The notes under the pieces were generated by a model that saw only the letters and a program-made list of their open reading frames with translations, had not been told where the DNA came from and searched no databases. This document shows positions 16,607-25,248 of a stretch of DNA of 50,466 bases, in pieces. This stretch comes from an uncultured Pseudomonadota bacterium (GTDB lineage Bacteria > Pseudomonadota > Gammaproteobacteria > Competibacterales > Competibacteraceae). Position numbers and translations under genes: made by a program. Location of the stretch: contig CAIMUS010000087.1 of assembly GCA_903844665.1 (NCBI GenBank), positions 1-50,466 on the forward strand. The letters run 5' to 3'. How positions within the stretch are numbered: position 1 is the stretch's first letter; each line of letters opens with the position of its first letter.

Positions 16607-19120
16607 ATGACGGTCCAGGTTCTTCCCCTAAAAGTGCTTTATAGAAAATGCGATCCCGCGTCGCTGCCTTTTGAAACGACGGAGGCGCTGCCGGACTTAA
16701 GTGAAGTACTCGGCCAGGCGCGCGCGCTGGAAGCGATGCAGCTCAGCGTGGGCATGAACCGCAAGGGTTATAACCTGTACGCGATGGGCAGCCCCGGCAT
16801 CGGCAAACATGCCATCGTGCGCCGGGTGCTGGCGCAGCGGGCCGCCGCCGAACCCTCCCCTTGTGATTGGGTATACGTCAATAATTTTTCTCAGCCGCAT
16901 CAGCCGCTCGCCCTGGAGTTGCCCACGGGACGGGGAGAAGCGCTATGCCAGGATATGGAACAGTTGGTGGAGGATTTACGGGATGCCCTGCCGGCGGCGT
17001 TCGACAGTGATGACTATCGCAAACGGGTCAGGGAAATCGAGGAGGATTTCAAGCGCCGCCAGGAAGGGGAATTCCGTTCCTTGCAACAGAAAGCGCGCGC
17101 TCTCGGCATCGCCCTTTTGACCACGCCCGCCGGCTTTGCCCTGGCGCCGATGAAAGAAGGCAAAGTGTTGAGCCCGGACGAGTTTGCCGATCTGCCGCCG
17201 GCCGATAAGGAGCAGATCGAGCAGGTGGTGGCCCGGCTTCAGGAAGATCTGCAACACATCGCCCAACAGATGCCGCGCTGGCGGCGCGAGCATCGCGAGC
17301 GGATCAGGGCGCTGAATGATGAAGTCGCCCTGGCCGCCGTCGGCCATATCATGAGTGAGTTGCGCCGTCGCTACGAGGATCTGCCGCGGATTCTGGAGTA
17401 TCTCGACGCCGTGCAGCAGAGCGTGCTGGATAATGTGGACGATTTCCTCGCCAAGGAGGAGGGCGGGGGAGGACAAGTGCCGATGATGGGTAACGGTCCT
17501 TCCTTCCGCCGCTATGCGGTCAACGTGCTGGTCAGCCGTCAGGACGGGGATGGCGCGCCGGTGATTTACGAGGATAATCCCACCTTTCAGAATCTGATCG
17601 GGCGGGTGGAATATATGTCCCAGTTCGGCGCCCTGATGACAGATTTCACCCTGATCAAGGCCGGCGCTTTGCACCGCGCCAACGGCGGTTATCTGCTGCT
17701 GGACGTGCGCAACCTGTTCCGTCAGCCCTATGCCTGGGAGGGTTTGAAACGGGCGCTGTTCGCCGAAGAAGTGCGGATCGTCTCGCTGGGAGAAATGTTC
17801 AGCCTGCTCAGCACCGTCTCGCTGGAACCGCAGGCGATACCCCTGAAAGTCAAGGTCGTGCTGCTGGGCGAGCGGATTTTCTATTACCTGCTCTACCATT
17901 ACGATCCGGATTTTAAGGAGTTGTTCAAAGTCGCCGCCGATCTGGAGGAGGAAATCGACCGCAACCCCGATCATGATTTGCTTTACGCCCAACTGCTCGC
18001 CACCCTGATCCGTAAGGAGAAGCTGCGACCTTTCGAGAGGGGGGCGGTGGCCAGGGTGATCGAGCACAGCGCCCGCATGGCCGAGGATGCGGATAAGCTA
18101 TCCATCCATATGCAAAATATCACCGATCTGCTGCAAGAGGCGGATTTCCGGGCGGGTAAGGACGGCGCCAAGGTGGTCGAAGCCGGCCATGTGACCCAGA
18201 CCATCGAGGCACAGCGCTATCGCAGCGGGCGGGTGCATGAAAAACTGGTGGAGGCTGTCCGTCGTGAGATCATCCTGATCGACACCCGCGGCGCCAGCGT
18301 CGGTCAGATCAACGGTTTGTCGGTAATCGATCTGGGCGACAGCCGCTGGGGGCAGCCGTCCCGGATTACCGCCACGGTGCGGCTGGGCAGCGGTCAGGTG
18401 TTGGATATCGAGCGGGAAGTGGACCTGGGCGGTTCGATCCATTCCAAGGGCGTACTGATTCTGTCTTCCTTCCTGGGCGCCCGTTATGCCGGCAAACAGC
18501 CTCTGTCCCTGCACGCCAGTCTGGTGTTCGAGCAATCCTATGGCCGGGTGGAAGGCGACAGCGCTTCATTGGCGGAGTTGTGCGCCCTGTTATCGGCTCT
18601 GGCGGCTGCGCCCATCAAGCAGTCCTTCGCCGTGACCGGCTCGGTCAATCAGCAGGGTCAGGTGCAGCCCATCGGTGGGGTCAATGAAAAAATCGAGGGC
18701 TTTTTCGATGTCTGCAGAGAGCGCGGCGGTCTTGACGGCCAGGCGGTCATTATTCCGACGGCCAATGTCCAGCACTTGATGCTGCGGGAAGACGTCGTCG
18801 ATGCGGTCGCCGAGGGACGTTTTGCGGTCTACGCGGTCAACACGGTGAACGAGGCGCTGGAATTGCTCACCGGTCTGCCGGCCGGCGAACGGGATGAAAC
18901 AGGCGAGTTTCCCGAGGGTAGCATGAACCGGCGGGTTGAAGAGCGGTTATTGGAGTTCTCGCAGTTGCGTCTGGCCTTTGCCAGGGAAGGGGAGAAGGTC
19001 AGGGAGAAAGTATCTGCGCCCACGCCGGAACCGGAAGCGGATCGGCCGCCAAAGGAGATGCCAATGACCCTGTACCGGGTGACTCCTGAAGTAGGAACAA
19101 TGGACCCAGATTTCCTATGA
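16607..19120 (+). CDS. Lon-related AAA ATP-dependent protease
   Basis: The 837-residue protein belongs to the LonB-like group that joins an AAA domain to an S16 serine protease domain. The start matches this group (DLSEVLGQARALEAMQLSVGM), with Walker A GSPGIGKHA near residue 65 and a long helical insert after it. The proteolytic dyad is S652 (EGDSAS) and K695 (GGVNEKIEGF). The C-terminal 80 residues are variable and low in complexity. It is full length. Its stop overlaps the cpdA start in ATGA. Substrates are unknown. Such proteins are soluble, unlike archaeal membrane LonB. Confidence 0.92.
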   Translation: MTVQVLPLKVLYRKCDPASLPFETTEALPDLSEVLGQARALEAMQLSVGMNRKGYNLYAMGSPGIGKHAIVRRVLAQRAAAEPSPCDWVYVNNFSQPHQPLALELPTGRGEALCQDMEQLVEDLRDALPAAFDSDDYRKRVREIEEDFKRRQEGEFRSLQQKARALGIALLTTPAGFALAPMKEGKVLSPDEFADLPPADKEQIEQVVARLQEDLQHIAQQMPRWRREHRERIRALNDEVALAAVGHIMSELRRRYEDLPRILEYLDAVQQSVLDNVDDFLAKEEGGGGQVPMMGNGPSFRRYAVNVLVSRQDGDGAPVIYEDNPTFQNLIGRVEYMSQFGALMTDFTLIKAGALHRANGGYLLLDVRNLFRQPYAWEGLKRALFAEEVRIVSLGEMFSLLSTVSLEPQAIPLKVKVVLLGERIFYYLLYHYDPDFKELFKVAADLEEEIDRNPDHDLLYAQLLATLIRKEKLRPFERGAVARVIEHSARMAEDADKLSIHMQNITDLLQEADFRAGKDGAKVVEAGHVTQTIEAQRYRSGRVHEKLVEAVRREIILIDTRGASVGQINGLSVIDLGDSRWGQPSRITATVRLGSGQVLDIEREVDLGGSIHSKGVLILSSFLGARYAGKQPLSLHASLVFEQSYGRVEGDSASLAELCALLSALAAAPIKQSFAVTGSVNQQGQVQPIGGVNEKIEGFFDVCRERGGLDGQAVIIPTANVQHLMLREDVVDAVAEGRFAVYAVNTVNEALELLTGLPAGERDETGEFPEGSMNRRVEERLLEFSQLRLAFAREGEKVREKVSAPTPEPEADRPPKEMPMTLYRVTPEVGTMDPDFL

Positions 19121-19890
19121 AAATGAGAGACGATAATCCCTTGCGGGTAGTGCAAATCACCGATACTCACATCAAGTCCCAACCCGGCAGCCGGCTCTGG
19201 GGCGTGGATGTGGACGCCAATTTAACCGCCGTGTTGCAACGGCTCAAGACGCGCCATTGGCCGGTGCAGTTCATCCTGGCCACCGGCGATCTGGTCCACG
19301 ATGAGGGCGCCCAGGCGTATGAGCGCCTGTACGCCTTTCTGGAACCGCTGGGAGTGCCTGTCTATTGCCTGCCGGGCAATCATGACGCGCCGGAGGAGTT
19401 GGAGCAGACGCTGACCAATCCGGTACGCCGGCAGCGTCATATCAACGCCGGCCACTGGCAGTTCATTCTGCTGGATTCCACGGTTCACGGCTCCGACGCC
19501 GGCCATTTGCTGGACAGCGAGCTGATGTTCCTGGAAAGCGCCTTGCGGGTCCATCCGCGGCGGCACGCCATCATTTGCCTGCACCATCAGCCCCTGCCGA
19601 TCGGTTGTTCCTGGCTGGATACCATGGTGGTCGACAACGGCGAGAAGCTGCTCGCCATCGCCGGGCGCCATCCTCAGGTGAGGGCCATCGTCTATGGCCA
19701 TATCCATCAGGAATTTGCGGCACGGCACGGCGCCGTGGAATTGCTGGGCGCCCCTTCCACCTGCGTCCAGTTCAAGCCCGACGCACCCACTGCCGAAGCC
19801 GATCCTATCCCACCGGGTTACCGCTGGTTCGAGTTGTATCCGGACGGGCGCCTGCTGACGGGAATAGAACGGACCAAAGGGATTATCTAA
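19117..19890 (+). CDS. cpdA: 3',5'-cyclic AMP phosphodiesterase CpdA
   Basis: This 257-residue calcineurin-like metallophosphoesterase hydrolyses cAMP. Metal-ligand motifs appear in order: DTH (QITDTHI), GDLVHD, GNHD (CLPGNHDAP), HHQPLP and the late GHIHQEF. The PSTCVQFKP segment near the end is also typical of CpdA. It shares a 4-base ATGA overlap with the Lon-type protease gene, which implies coupled translation. An alternative ATG lies two codons inside. Confidence 0.92.
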   Translation: MKMRDDNPLRVVQITDTHIKSQPGSRLWGVDVDANLTAVLQRLKTRHWPVQFILATGDLVHDEGAQAYERLYAFLEPLGVPVYCLPGNHDAPEELEQTLTNPVRRQRHINAGHWQFILLDSTVHGSDAGHLLDSELMFLESALRVHPRRHAIICLHHQPLPIGCSWLDTMVVDNGEKLLAIAGRHPQVRAIVYGHIHQEFAARHGAVELLGAPSTCVQFKPDAPTAEADPIPPGYRWFELYPDGRLLTGIERTKGII

Positions 19891-19906
19891 GCGTAGGCAT
19901 GGTCAT

Positions 19907-19930
19907 GTTCGCAAGCCAGCTCGCTCCTAC
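19907..19930 (-). repeat. REP-like palindrome, copy 2
   Basis: Read on the minus strand this is GTAGGAGCGAGCTGGCTTGC plus GAAC, identical to 23 of 24 bases of the copy at 12265-12288 and inverted relative to it. It lies in the short gap between cpdA and the aldolase gene. Confidence 0.75.
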
Positions 19931-19963
19931 ACCAATCCACCTGCAAAATTCACGCTCGCCCTT

Positions 19964-20521
19964 ATGAATTTCAAAGACGATCTCGTGCGCCATTACCACT
20001 GGCTCCGCCAGTACGGACTCAATGATTCCCACAGCGGCAACGCCTCGGTCCGGGAAGGGAACTCGATCTGGATCACACCGACCGGTTGCTGCGCCGATAC
20101 CCTGACCAGTGGTGAGTTGGTGGAATGCCATAGCGATGGTCATCCCGGCCAGGATGCTTCCCTGGATGCGCCCCTGCATGTGGCGGTTTACCAGGCCAAT
20201 CCCAAGGTTCGGGCCGTGCTGCACAGTCATGGCCCCTATTCCGTGGCCATGACCATGGACAACAAAGAATTCCTGCCGGAGGATTTCGAGGGGCAGCTTT
20301 ATTTCAGCCGGGTGCCGGTGCTCACCATTCCCTATGACCGCTACGTGGCGGAATCGCCGCGGCTGGTATCGGCGGTACTGGCGGAATATCCCATCGCCGT
20401 GGTCCGCGGCCATGGCATTTATGCCCGCGCGGAAAGCCTTACCCTGGCCTATAAATGGACCTGTTCGCTGGAACTCTCCGCCAAGACCGCCTTCATCGCC
20501 CATCAGGCGGGGAAAATCTAA
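19964..20521 (+). CDS. Class II aldolase/adducin family protein
   Basis: The 185-residue protein shows the fuculose-phosphate-aldolase fold: SHSGNASVREG near residue 23 and ITPTG for phosphate binding. Zinc ligands are HSHG in the middle and RGHG later. The usual catalytic acid region reads LDAPLHVAVY, with Asp where Glu is common. It could be an aldolase, epimerase or dehydratase. The substrate cannot be told from sequence. It starts with ATG in the gap after cpdA. No sugar-catabolic genes are adjacent. Confidence 0.82.
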   Translation: MNFKDDLVRHYHWLRQYGLNDSHSGNASVREGNSIWITPTGCCADTLTSGELVECHSDGHPGQDASLDAPLHVAVYQANPKVRAVLHSHGPYSVAMTMDNKEFLPEDFEGQLYFSRVPVLTIPYDRYVAESPRLVSAVLAEYPIAVVRGHGIYARAESLTLAYKWTCSLELSAKTAFIAHQAGKI

Positions 20522-20540
20522 AGTCCGGCCGTGCCCGGTG

Positions 20541-20705
20541 TTAAATCTCGATCATTTCGAAATCATCCTTGGTCGCCCCGCACTCCGGGCAGGTCCAGGT
20601 GGGCGGCAGGTCCTCCCAGCGGGCGCCGGGGGGAATACCTTCTTCCGGCAATCCTTTCTCTTCTTCGTAGATAAAACCGCAAATCACGCACATATACGTC
20701 TTCAT
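20541..20705 (-). CDS. Rubredoxin
   Basis: This 54-residue protein has two CxxCG knuckles (MCVICGFIY near the start, CPECGATKDDFE near the end) that hold a single iron. The conserved aromatic and proline-rich middle (GARWEDLPPTWTC) is also present. Rubredoxins carry single electrons, for example in alkane oxidation or oxygen and peroxide detoxification. No partner is adjacent. It is divergent from thiD, as in several gammaproteobacteria, and converges on the aldolase gene with a 19-base gap. Confidence 0.95.
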   Translation of the reverse strand: MKTYMCVICGFIYEEEKGLPEEGIPPGARWEDLPPTWTCPECGATKDDFEMIEI

Positions 20706-20894
20706 AAGGCTTCGCGCTGGTTCGCTCCGATCGTTCCGACCGCGGCCGACCAGGGACCGCGTTCGAATTGCTTATTAATACCGTATTAACACCGATTAAA
20801 CCCGCCTATTGTCCCACATCCAAATCAACCGGTGAAATCGGGTATGAAATGGTAAAATCCAGCATCTTTTTTTCTAGCGCAAAATGCTGAATTC

Positions 20895-21707
20895 ATGAGA
20901 ACTCCTGTTTCCATACCGGTAGTGATGACCCTGGCGGGCCACGATCCCAGCGGCGGCGCGGGCATCCAGGCGGATATCGAGGCGATCGCCAGCATGGGTT
21001 GTCATGCCGTGCCGGTAATCACCGCGCTGACCGTCCAGGATACGCGCAATGTCAAGGATATGGTACCGCTCAGCCCCGGCCTGGTAACCGCCCAGGCCCG
21101 CGCCGTGCTGGAAGATATGACCGTGGCGGCGATTAAGATCGGCCTGCTCGGCAGCGCGGAAACCGTCGAGGCTATCCATATCCTGTTGACCGATTATCCC
21201 CGTATTCCCGTCATTCTCGATCCGATACTGGCGGCCGGCGGCGGCAGCGAACTGACTACCGCCGACCTGATCGACGCCTTGCAGACTCTGTTATTACCCC
21301 TGACCACGGTGCTGACCCCCAACAGCAGCGAGGCCCGCCGGCTGGCGCCGAATGCGGATTCGCTGGAAGCCTGCGCCATGGCCCTGCTGGAACAAGGTTG
21401 CGAATTCGTTTTGATCACCGGCGGTCATGAACCTTCGCCCCAGGTCATCAATACGCTGTACGGCAATAATCGGCGGCTGGAGGTATTTACCTGGGAGCGA
21501 CTGCCGGGCGACTACCACGGCTCCGGCTGCACCTTGGCCGCGGCCATCGCCGGCCTGGTCGCCCAGGGGCGGGAGTTTCTGTCCGCGATTCGCCAGGCCC
21601 AGGAATATACCTGGCAAAGCCTGCGCGCGGCTTACCGGCCGGGTAAGGGTCAGTCCATTCCCAACCGTCTGTTCTGGGCGAACCGGCAGGGCGCCGCCAA
21701 GCCATGA
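20895..21707 (+). CDS. thiD: Hydroxymethylpyrimidine/phosphomethylpyrimidine kinase
   Basis: The 270-residue ribokinase-fold enzyme phosphorylates HMP and HMP-P in thiamine synthesis. It shows [13 protein letters not shown] at the start, [12 protein letters not shown] in the middle, LTPNSSEA, and the C-terminal anion-hole motif [15 protein letters not shown] with the catalytic Asp equivalent. Length is normal. hemL follows directly. In many relatives thiE lies between the two and is missing here. I see no TPP riboswitch upstream. Confidence 0.94.
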   Translation: MRTPVSIPVVMTLAGHDPSGGAGIQADIEAIASMGCHAVPVITALTVQDTRNVKDMVPLSPGLVTAQARAVLEDMTVAAIKIGLLGSAETVEAIHILLTDYPRIPVILDPILAAGGGSELTTADLIDALQTLLLPLTTVLTPNSSEARRLAPNADSLEACAMALLEQGCEFVLITGGHEPSPQVINTLYGNNRRLEVFTWERLPGDYHGSGCTLAAAIAGLVAQGREFLSAIRQAQEYTWQSLRAAYRPGKGQSIPNRLFWANRQGAAKP

Positions 21708-21760
21708 ATAAGGCGCGCCGCCGTCCAGGCGTATGCCCGTCTGTTCGAGGAATCCCAGCG

Positions 21761-23047
21761 ATGAGCCGGTCCCATGAGTTATTTGTAGAAGCGCAGCGCT
21801 ATATTCCCGGCGGGGTCAACTCGCCGGTGCGCGCTTTTCGCGGCGTCGGCGGCGAGCCGATCTTTTTCCAGCGGGCTGCCGGCGCCTATCTGTTCGATGT
21901 GGATGGTCGCCGCTATATCGACTATGTCGGCTCCTGGGGACCGATGATCGCCGGCCACGCTCACCCGGCGGTAGTCGGGGCGGTGCGGGAAACCGCCGGC
22001 AACGGCTTAAGCTTCGGTGCGCCCACGGCGCTGGAAACCGAACTGGCCAAAGCCATCTGCGCGGCCTTGCCGTCTATCGATCTGATACGGTTTTGCAACT
22101 CCGGCACCGAGGCCACCATGAGCGCCATCCGGCTGGCGCGGGGTTTTACCGGGCGGGACAAAATCATCAAATTCGAGGGCTGTTATCATGGCCATTCCGA
22201 TTCATTGCTGGTCAAGGCCGGTTCCGGCGCGCTGACGCTGGGCGTGCCGACCTCGCCCGGCGTGCCGGCGGATCTGGCGGCGCATACCCTGACCCTGACG
22301 TTCAACGAATTGGACAGCGTGCGCGAGACCTTCCGCATCTTCGGCGAGCAGATCGCCTGTATCATCGTCGAGCCGGTGGCCGGCAATATGAACTGTATTC
22401 CGCCGGCGTCCGGTTTTCTGGAGGGTCTGCGCCGGGTCTGCGACGATTACGGTGGCGTATTGATTTTCGACGAGGTGATGACCGGTTTTCGGGTGGCCCT
22501 GGGCGGAGCGCAGGAACGCTACGGCGTGACGCCCGATCTGACCACCCTGGGCAAGGTCATCGGCGGTGGCCTGCCGGTGGGTGCGTTCGGCGGCCGGCGG
22601 GAGATCATGGAGCAACTGGCGCCGCTGGGACCGGTCTATCAGGCCGGTACTTTATCCGGCAATCCGGTGGCGATGGCGGCGGGGCTGGCGACCTTGCAAC
22701 TGGTCTCGGCGCCGGGATTCTTCACCGCGCTGGAAGCCAGGACCCGGCTGCTGACCGAGGGGATGGTGGACACGGCGCAGGAGGCTGGAATTCCGTTGAC
22801 GGCCAATCAGGTGGGTGGCATGTTCGGGCTGTTTTTCACCGAAACCCGCAACGTGACCCGCTATGCCCAGGCCACAGCCTGTCATCTGGAACGGTTCAAA
22901 GCCTTCTTCCATGGCATGTTAGGGGAGGGCATCTATCTGGCGCCGTCGGCCTTCGAGGCCGGTTTTATGTCGGCGGCGCATACCGAGGCGGATATCGAGG
23001 CGACGCTGGCGGCGGCGCGGCGGGTGCTGACGGGATTGCAGGTTTAG
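21761..23047 (+). CDS. hemL: Glutamate-1-semialdehyde 2,1-aminomutase
   Basis: This 428-residue PLP enzyme makes 5-aminolevulinate in the C5 haem pathway. Signatures are [52 protein letters not shown] and the PLP lysine K265 in [17 protein letters not shown], the same number as in E. coli. The frame opens at 21704 overlapping thiD. I prefer the ATG at 21761 because it gives the family N-terminus ([12 protein letters not shown]), with GAGG upstream. Confidence 0.96.
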   Translation: MSRSHELFVEAQRYIPGGVNSPVRAFRGVGGEPIFFQRAAGAYLFDVDGRRYIDYVGSWGPMIAGHAHPAVVGAVRETAGNGLSFGAPTALETELAKAICAALPSIDLIRFCNSGTEATMSAIRLARGFTGRDKIIKFEGCYHGHSDSLLVKAGSGALTLGVPTSPGVPADLAAHTLTLTFNELDSVRETFRIFGEQIACIIVEPVAGNMNCIPPASGFLEGLRRVCDDYGGVLIFDEVMTGFRVALGGAQERYGVTPDLTTLGKVIGGGLPVGAFGGRREIMEQLAPLGPVYQAGTLSGNPVAMAAGLATLQLVSAPGFFTALEARTRLLTEGMVDTAQEAGIPLTANQVGGMFGLFFTETRNVTRYAQATACHLERFKAFFHGMLGEGIYLAPSAFEAGFMSAAHTEADIEATLAAARRVLTGLQV

Positions 23048-23050
23048 CAA

Positions 23051-23102
23051 GCGTGGAGTGCGTTCCACGCCAGTGATCGCGGCGAGGGCGCCGCTCCCAC
23101 AG
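23051..23102. repeat. Hairpin plus REP-like palindrome after hemL
   Basis: GCGTGGA and TCCACGC form a perfect 7-bp hairpin 3 bases after the hemL stop. Next comes GCGGCGAGGGCGCCGCTCCC, whose reverse complement (GGGAGCGGCGCC...) resembles another Pseudomonas-type REP family. There is no T-run. This probably combines transcript end-protection with a dispersed repeat. Confidence 0.5.
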
Positions 23103-23195
23103 CGCAAGGACCGGTTTGATTCCCAAAAATTTCAGGTCTCGAAATGGACGCGGTTTAGAACCGATTAGGTGGCAAGGGCCCCATGAGATCTGGTC

Positions 23196-23939
23196 TCATA
23201 GGGACAGACTGCGGCCGCCGTCCACGGCGATGATCTGCCCGGTGATATAGCGGCCATCCTGCAATAGAAACAAGACAGTACTTGCAATGTCCTCCGGCTC
23301 GCCACGCCGGCGCAGGGGAATACGGGACAACAGTTGCGCCTTGGTCGCCTCGCTCATTTCTTGCTCGGGCCAGAGAATCGCGCCCGGCGCAATGCCGTTC
23401 ACCCTGACAGCCGGCCTCAGTTCCCAGGCCAGGGAACGAGTCAGCATCGCCAGCCCAGCCTTGGCGGCGCAGTAAACCGGATGATTCTCCAGCGGCCGCC
23501 GGGCGTAAATATCCACCAGGTTAATGATACTGCCCTCCACCGCCCGTAACGGCGGCGCGGCGGCCTGGGACAGGAAAAACGGCGCTTTCAGGTTGCTGGC
23601 CAGCAGGTCGTCCCAGTCGGCTTCCGTCGTCCGGCCCAGCGGAGTCGGATAAAAACTGGAAGCATTGTTGATCAGCGCATCCAGCCGGCCCCAGCGGGCA
23701 ATGGTCTGTTCCACCAGCGCCGGCAGGCTGGCGGTATCCCGCAAATCCGCCTGCAACAGGATGACCGAGTCCGCCCGTCGACGGTTCAGTTCATCCTGCA
23801 AGGCGGCGGCTTCTTCGCCGGAGGAACGATAATGCAGTGCCAGGTTCATGCCGGCCCGATGCAGCGTGCGGGCGATGGCCGCGCCGATACGGCGGGCGCC
23901 GCCGGTCAGCAGCACGATCTTGGTGAGGGTGGATTGCAA
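23196..23939 (-). CDS. Pteridine reductase (PTR1/FolM-like SDR)
   Basis: This 247-residue short-chain dehydrogenase has TGGARRIG at residues 13-20 in place of the usual TGxxxGIG, NNASSF, and YxxxK in VYCAAKAG. The catalytic serine position carries aspartate (NLVDIYARRP), the arrangement of pteridine reductases such as PTR1. It probably reduces dihydrobiopterin or dihydrofolate with NADPH. It is divergent from the MidA-type methyltransferase gene. A 6-bp hairpin (ATGAGA/TCTCAT) spans its stop codon without a T-run. Confidence 0.85.
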   Translation of the reverse strand: MQSTLTKIVLLTGGARRIGAAIARTLHRAGMNLALHYRSSGEEAAALQDELNRRRADSVILLQADLRDTASLPALVEQTIARWGRLDALINNASSFYPTPLGRTTEADWDDLLASNLKAPFFLSQAAAPPLRAVEGSIINLVDIYARRPLENHPVYCAAKAGLAMLTRSLAWELRPAVRVNGIAPGAILWPEQEMSEATKAQLLSRIPLRRRGEPEDIASTVLFLLQDGRYITGQIIAVDGGRSLSL

Positions 23940-24007
23940 GCGAGTCTCCTAACAGGTAGTGTGCGCGGGTGGCAACCTTGAGCCGAATCCTTAAGTTTTC
24001 CAAGAGT

Positions 24008-25195
24008 ATGAATCCTGCCGACCTCTATGCCTTGCCTGCCCCCGAGCCGGCAGCCGCCGCCCACAGCGCCCGCTTGGTGGAAGCCATTCGGGCCGAGATG
24101 GCGGCCGGCGGCGGCGCCATCCCCTTCGCCCGCTTTATGGAACTGGCGCTGTACGCGCCGGGACTGGGCTATTACCGCGCCGGCGCCCGCAAGTTCGGCG
24201 CCGGAGGCGATTTCGTCACCGCGCCTGAACTTTCGCCGCTGTTCTCCCGCTGCGTAGCCCGCCAATGCCAGCAGATACTGGCCCGGTTGGGTGGCGGTCA
24301 CATTCTGGAGCTGGGGGCCGGTTCCGGCGTCATGGCGGCGGCCATGCTTCAGGAACTGGACGCGCTGGATAGTTTACCCGAGCGGTATGAGATTCTGGAA
24401 CTCAGCGCCGAGTTGCGTGAGCGGCAGCAGCAGACGCTGGCGGCGCAGGCGCCGCGATTGCAAACGCGGGTGTGCTGGCTGGATACCCTGCCGGCGGCCG
24501 GATTCAGCGGAGTCATGGTCGCCAACGAGGTGATGGACGCCATGCCGGTAGAACGCTTCCGCATCACCCCGGCGGGTCCCCGGCCGTTGCAAGTCGCCTG
24601 GGAGAAAGACTGCTTTATCTGGCGCGAAGGGGAGGCGGCTCCGGCCCTGACGGACGCCGTGAACCGGCTCCAGGAGACGCTGGGCTATGCGCTGCCGTTG
24701 GCTTACGAGTCCGAGTTCAACGCCCGGCTGCCGGGCTGGATCGCCGCGCTGGCGGAAAGTCTGGCAAGCGGGGTGGCGCTGCTGATCGATTACGGCTATC
24801 CACGCCGCGAGTACTATCAGCCGGCGCGGCGGACGGGGACCTTGCGCTGTTATTATCGCCATCGGGTACATGCCGATCCGCTGCTGCTGCCGGGCTTGCA
24901 GGACATTACCGCCAGCGTGGACTTCAGCGCCCTTGCCGACGCCGCGCTGAACGCGGGTTTGGCGGTGGGGGGATATACCCGGCAGAATTACTTTTTGTTC
25001 GGCTGCGGACTGGAAAATCTGTTGGCCGAGGTGGATCCGACCGATACGGTTCCCTATCTGCGGTTGAGCAATCAGGTCAAGCTCCTGACCCTGCCCGGCG
25101 AAATGGGCGAGCTTTGCAAGGCGATAGCCCTGTGCAAACGGATGGACGCGCCGCTGCGTGGATTCAGTTTTCTCGATGAACGCGGCCGGCTGTAA
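24008..25195 (+). CDS. SAM-dependent methyltransferase, MidA/NDUFAF7 family
   Basis: The 395-residue protein fits the COG1565 family. Signs are GLGYYRAGARKFGAGGDFVTAPELSPLF, the SAM-binding LELGAGSGVMAAAML, NEVMDAMPVERF, LIDYGYPRREYY and a late QNYFLFGCGL. The mitochondrial relative NDUFAF7 methylates an arginine of complex I, but the bacterial substrate is not established. The frame extends to a GTG at 23969. The ATG at 24008 is preferred, although its ribosome site is weak. It stands divergent from the pteridine reductase gene, an arrangement seen elsewhere in gammaproteobacteria. Confidence 0.88.
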   Translation: MNPADLYALPAPEPAAAAHSARLVEAIRAEMAAGGGAIPFARFMELALYAPGLGYYRAGARKFGAGGDFVTAPELSPLFSRCVARQCQQILARLGGGHILELGAGSGVMAAAMLQELDALDSLPERYEILELSAELRERQQQTLAAQAPRLQTRVCWLDTLPAAGFSGVMVANEVMDAMPVERFRITPAGPRPLQVAWEKDCFIWREGEAAPALTDAVNRLQETLGYALPLAYESEFNARLPGWIAALAESLASGVALLIDYGYPRREYYQPARRTGTLRCYYRHRVHADPLLLPGLQDITASVDFSALADAALNAGLAVGGYTRQNYFLFGCGLENLLAEVDPTDTVPYLRLSNQVKLLTLPGEMGELCKAIALCKRMDAPLRGFSFLDERGRL

Positions 25196-25248
25196 CGGGC
25201 TGAAGCCAATAGCAAATTAACTCCAATAAACCGATTGGGAGGGATTAT

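Noticed and set aside
16976-18067. A 363-codon frame antisense to the Lon-type protease gene
   Set aside because: The sense strand has Walker A and the Ser-Lys dyad. The antisense product has composition typical of mirror frames and no recognisable domain.
20706-20894. Possible TPP riboswitch before thiD
   Set aside because: The leader lacks the conserved CUGAGA and pyrophosphate-sensing elements. Only a weak CAGCAT/ATGCTG hairpin near the start is visible.
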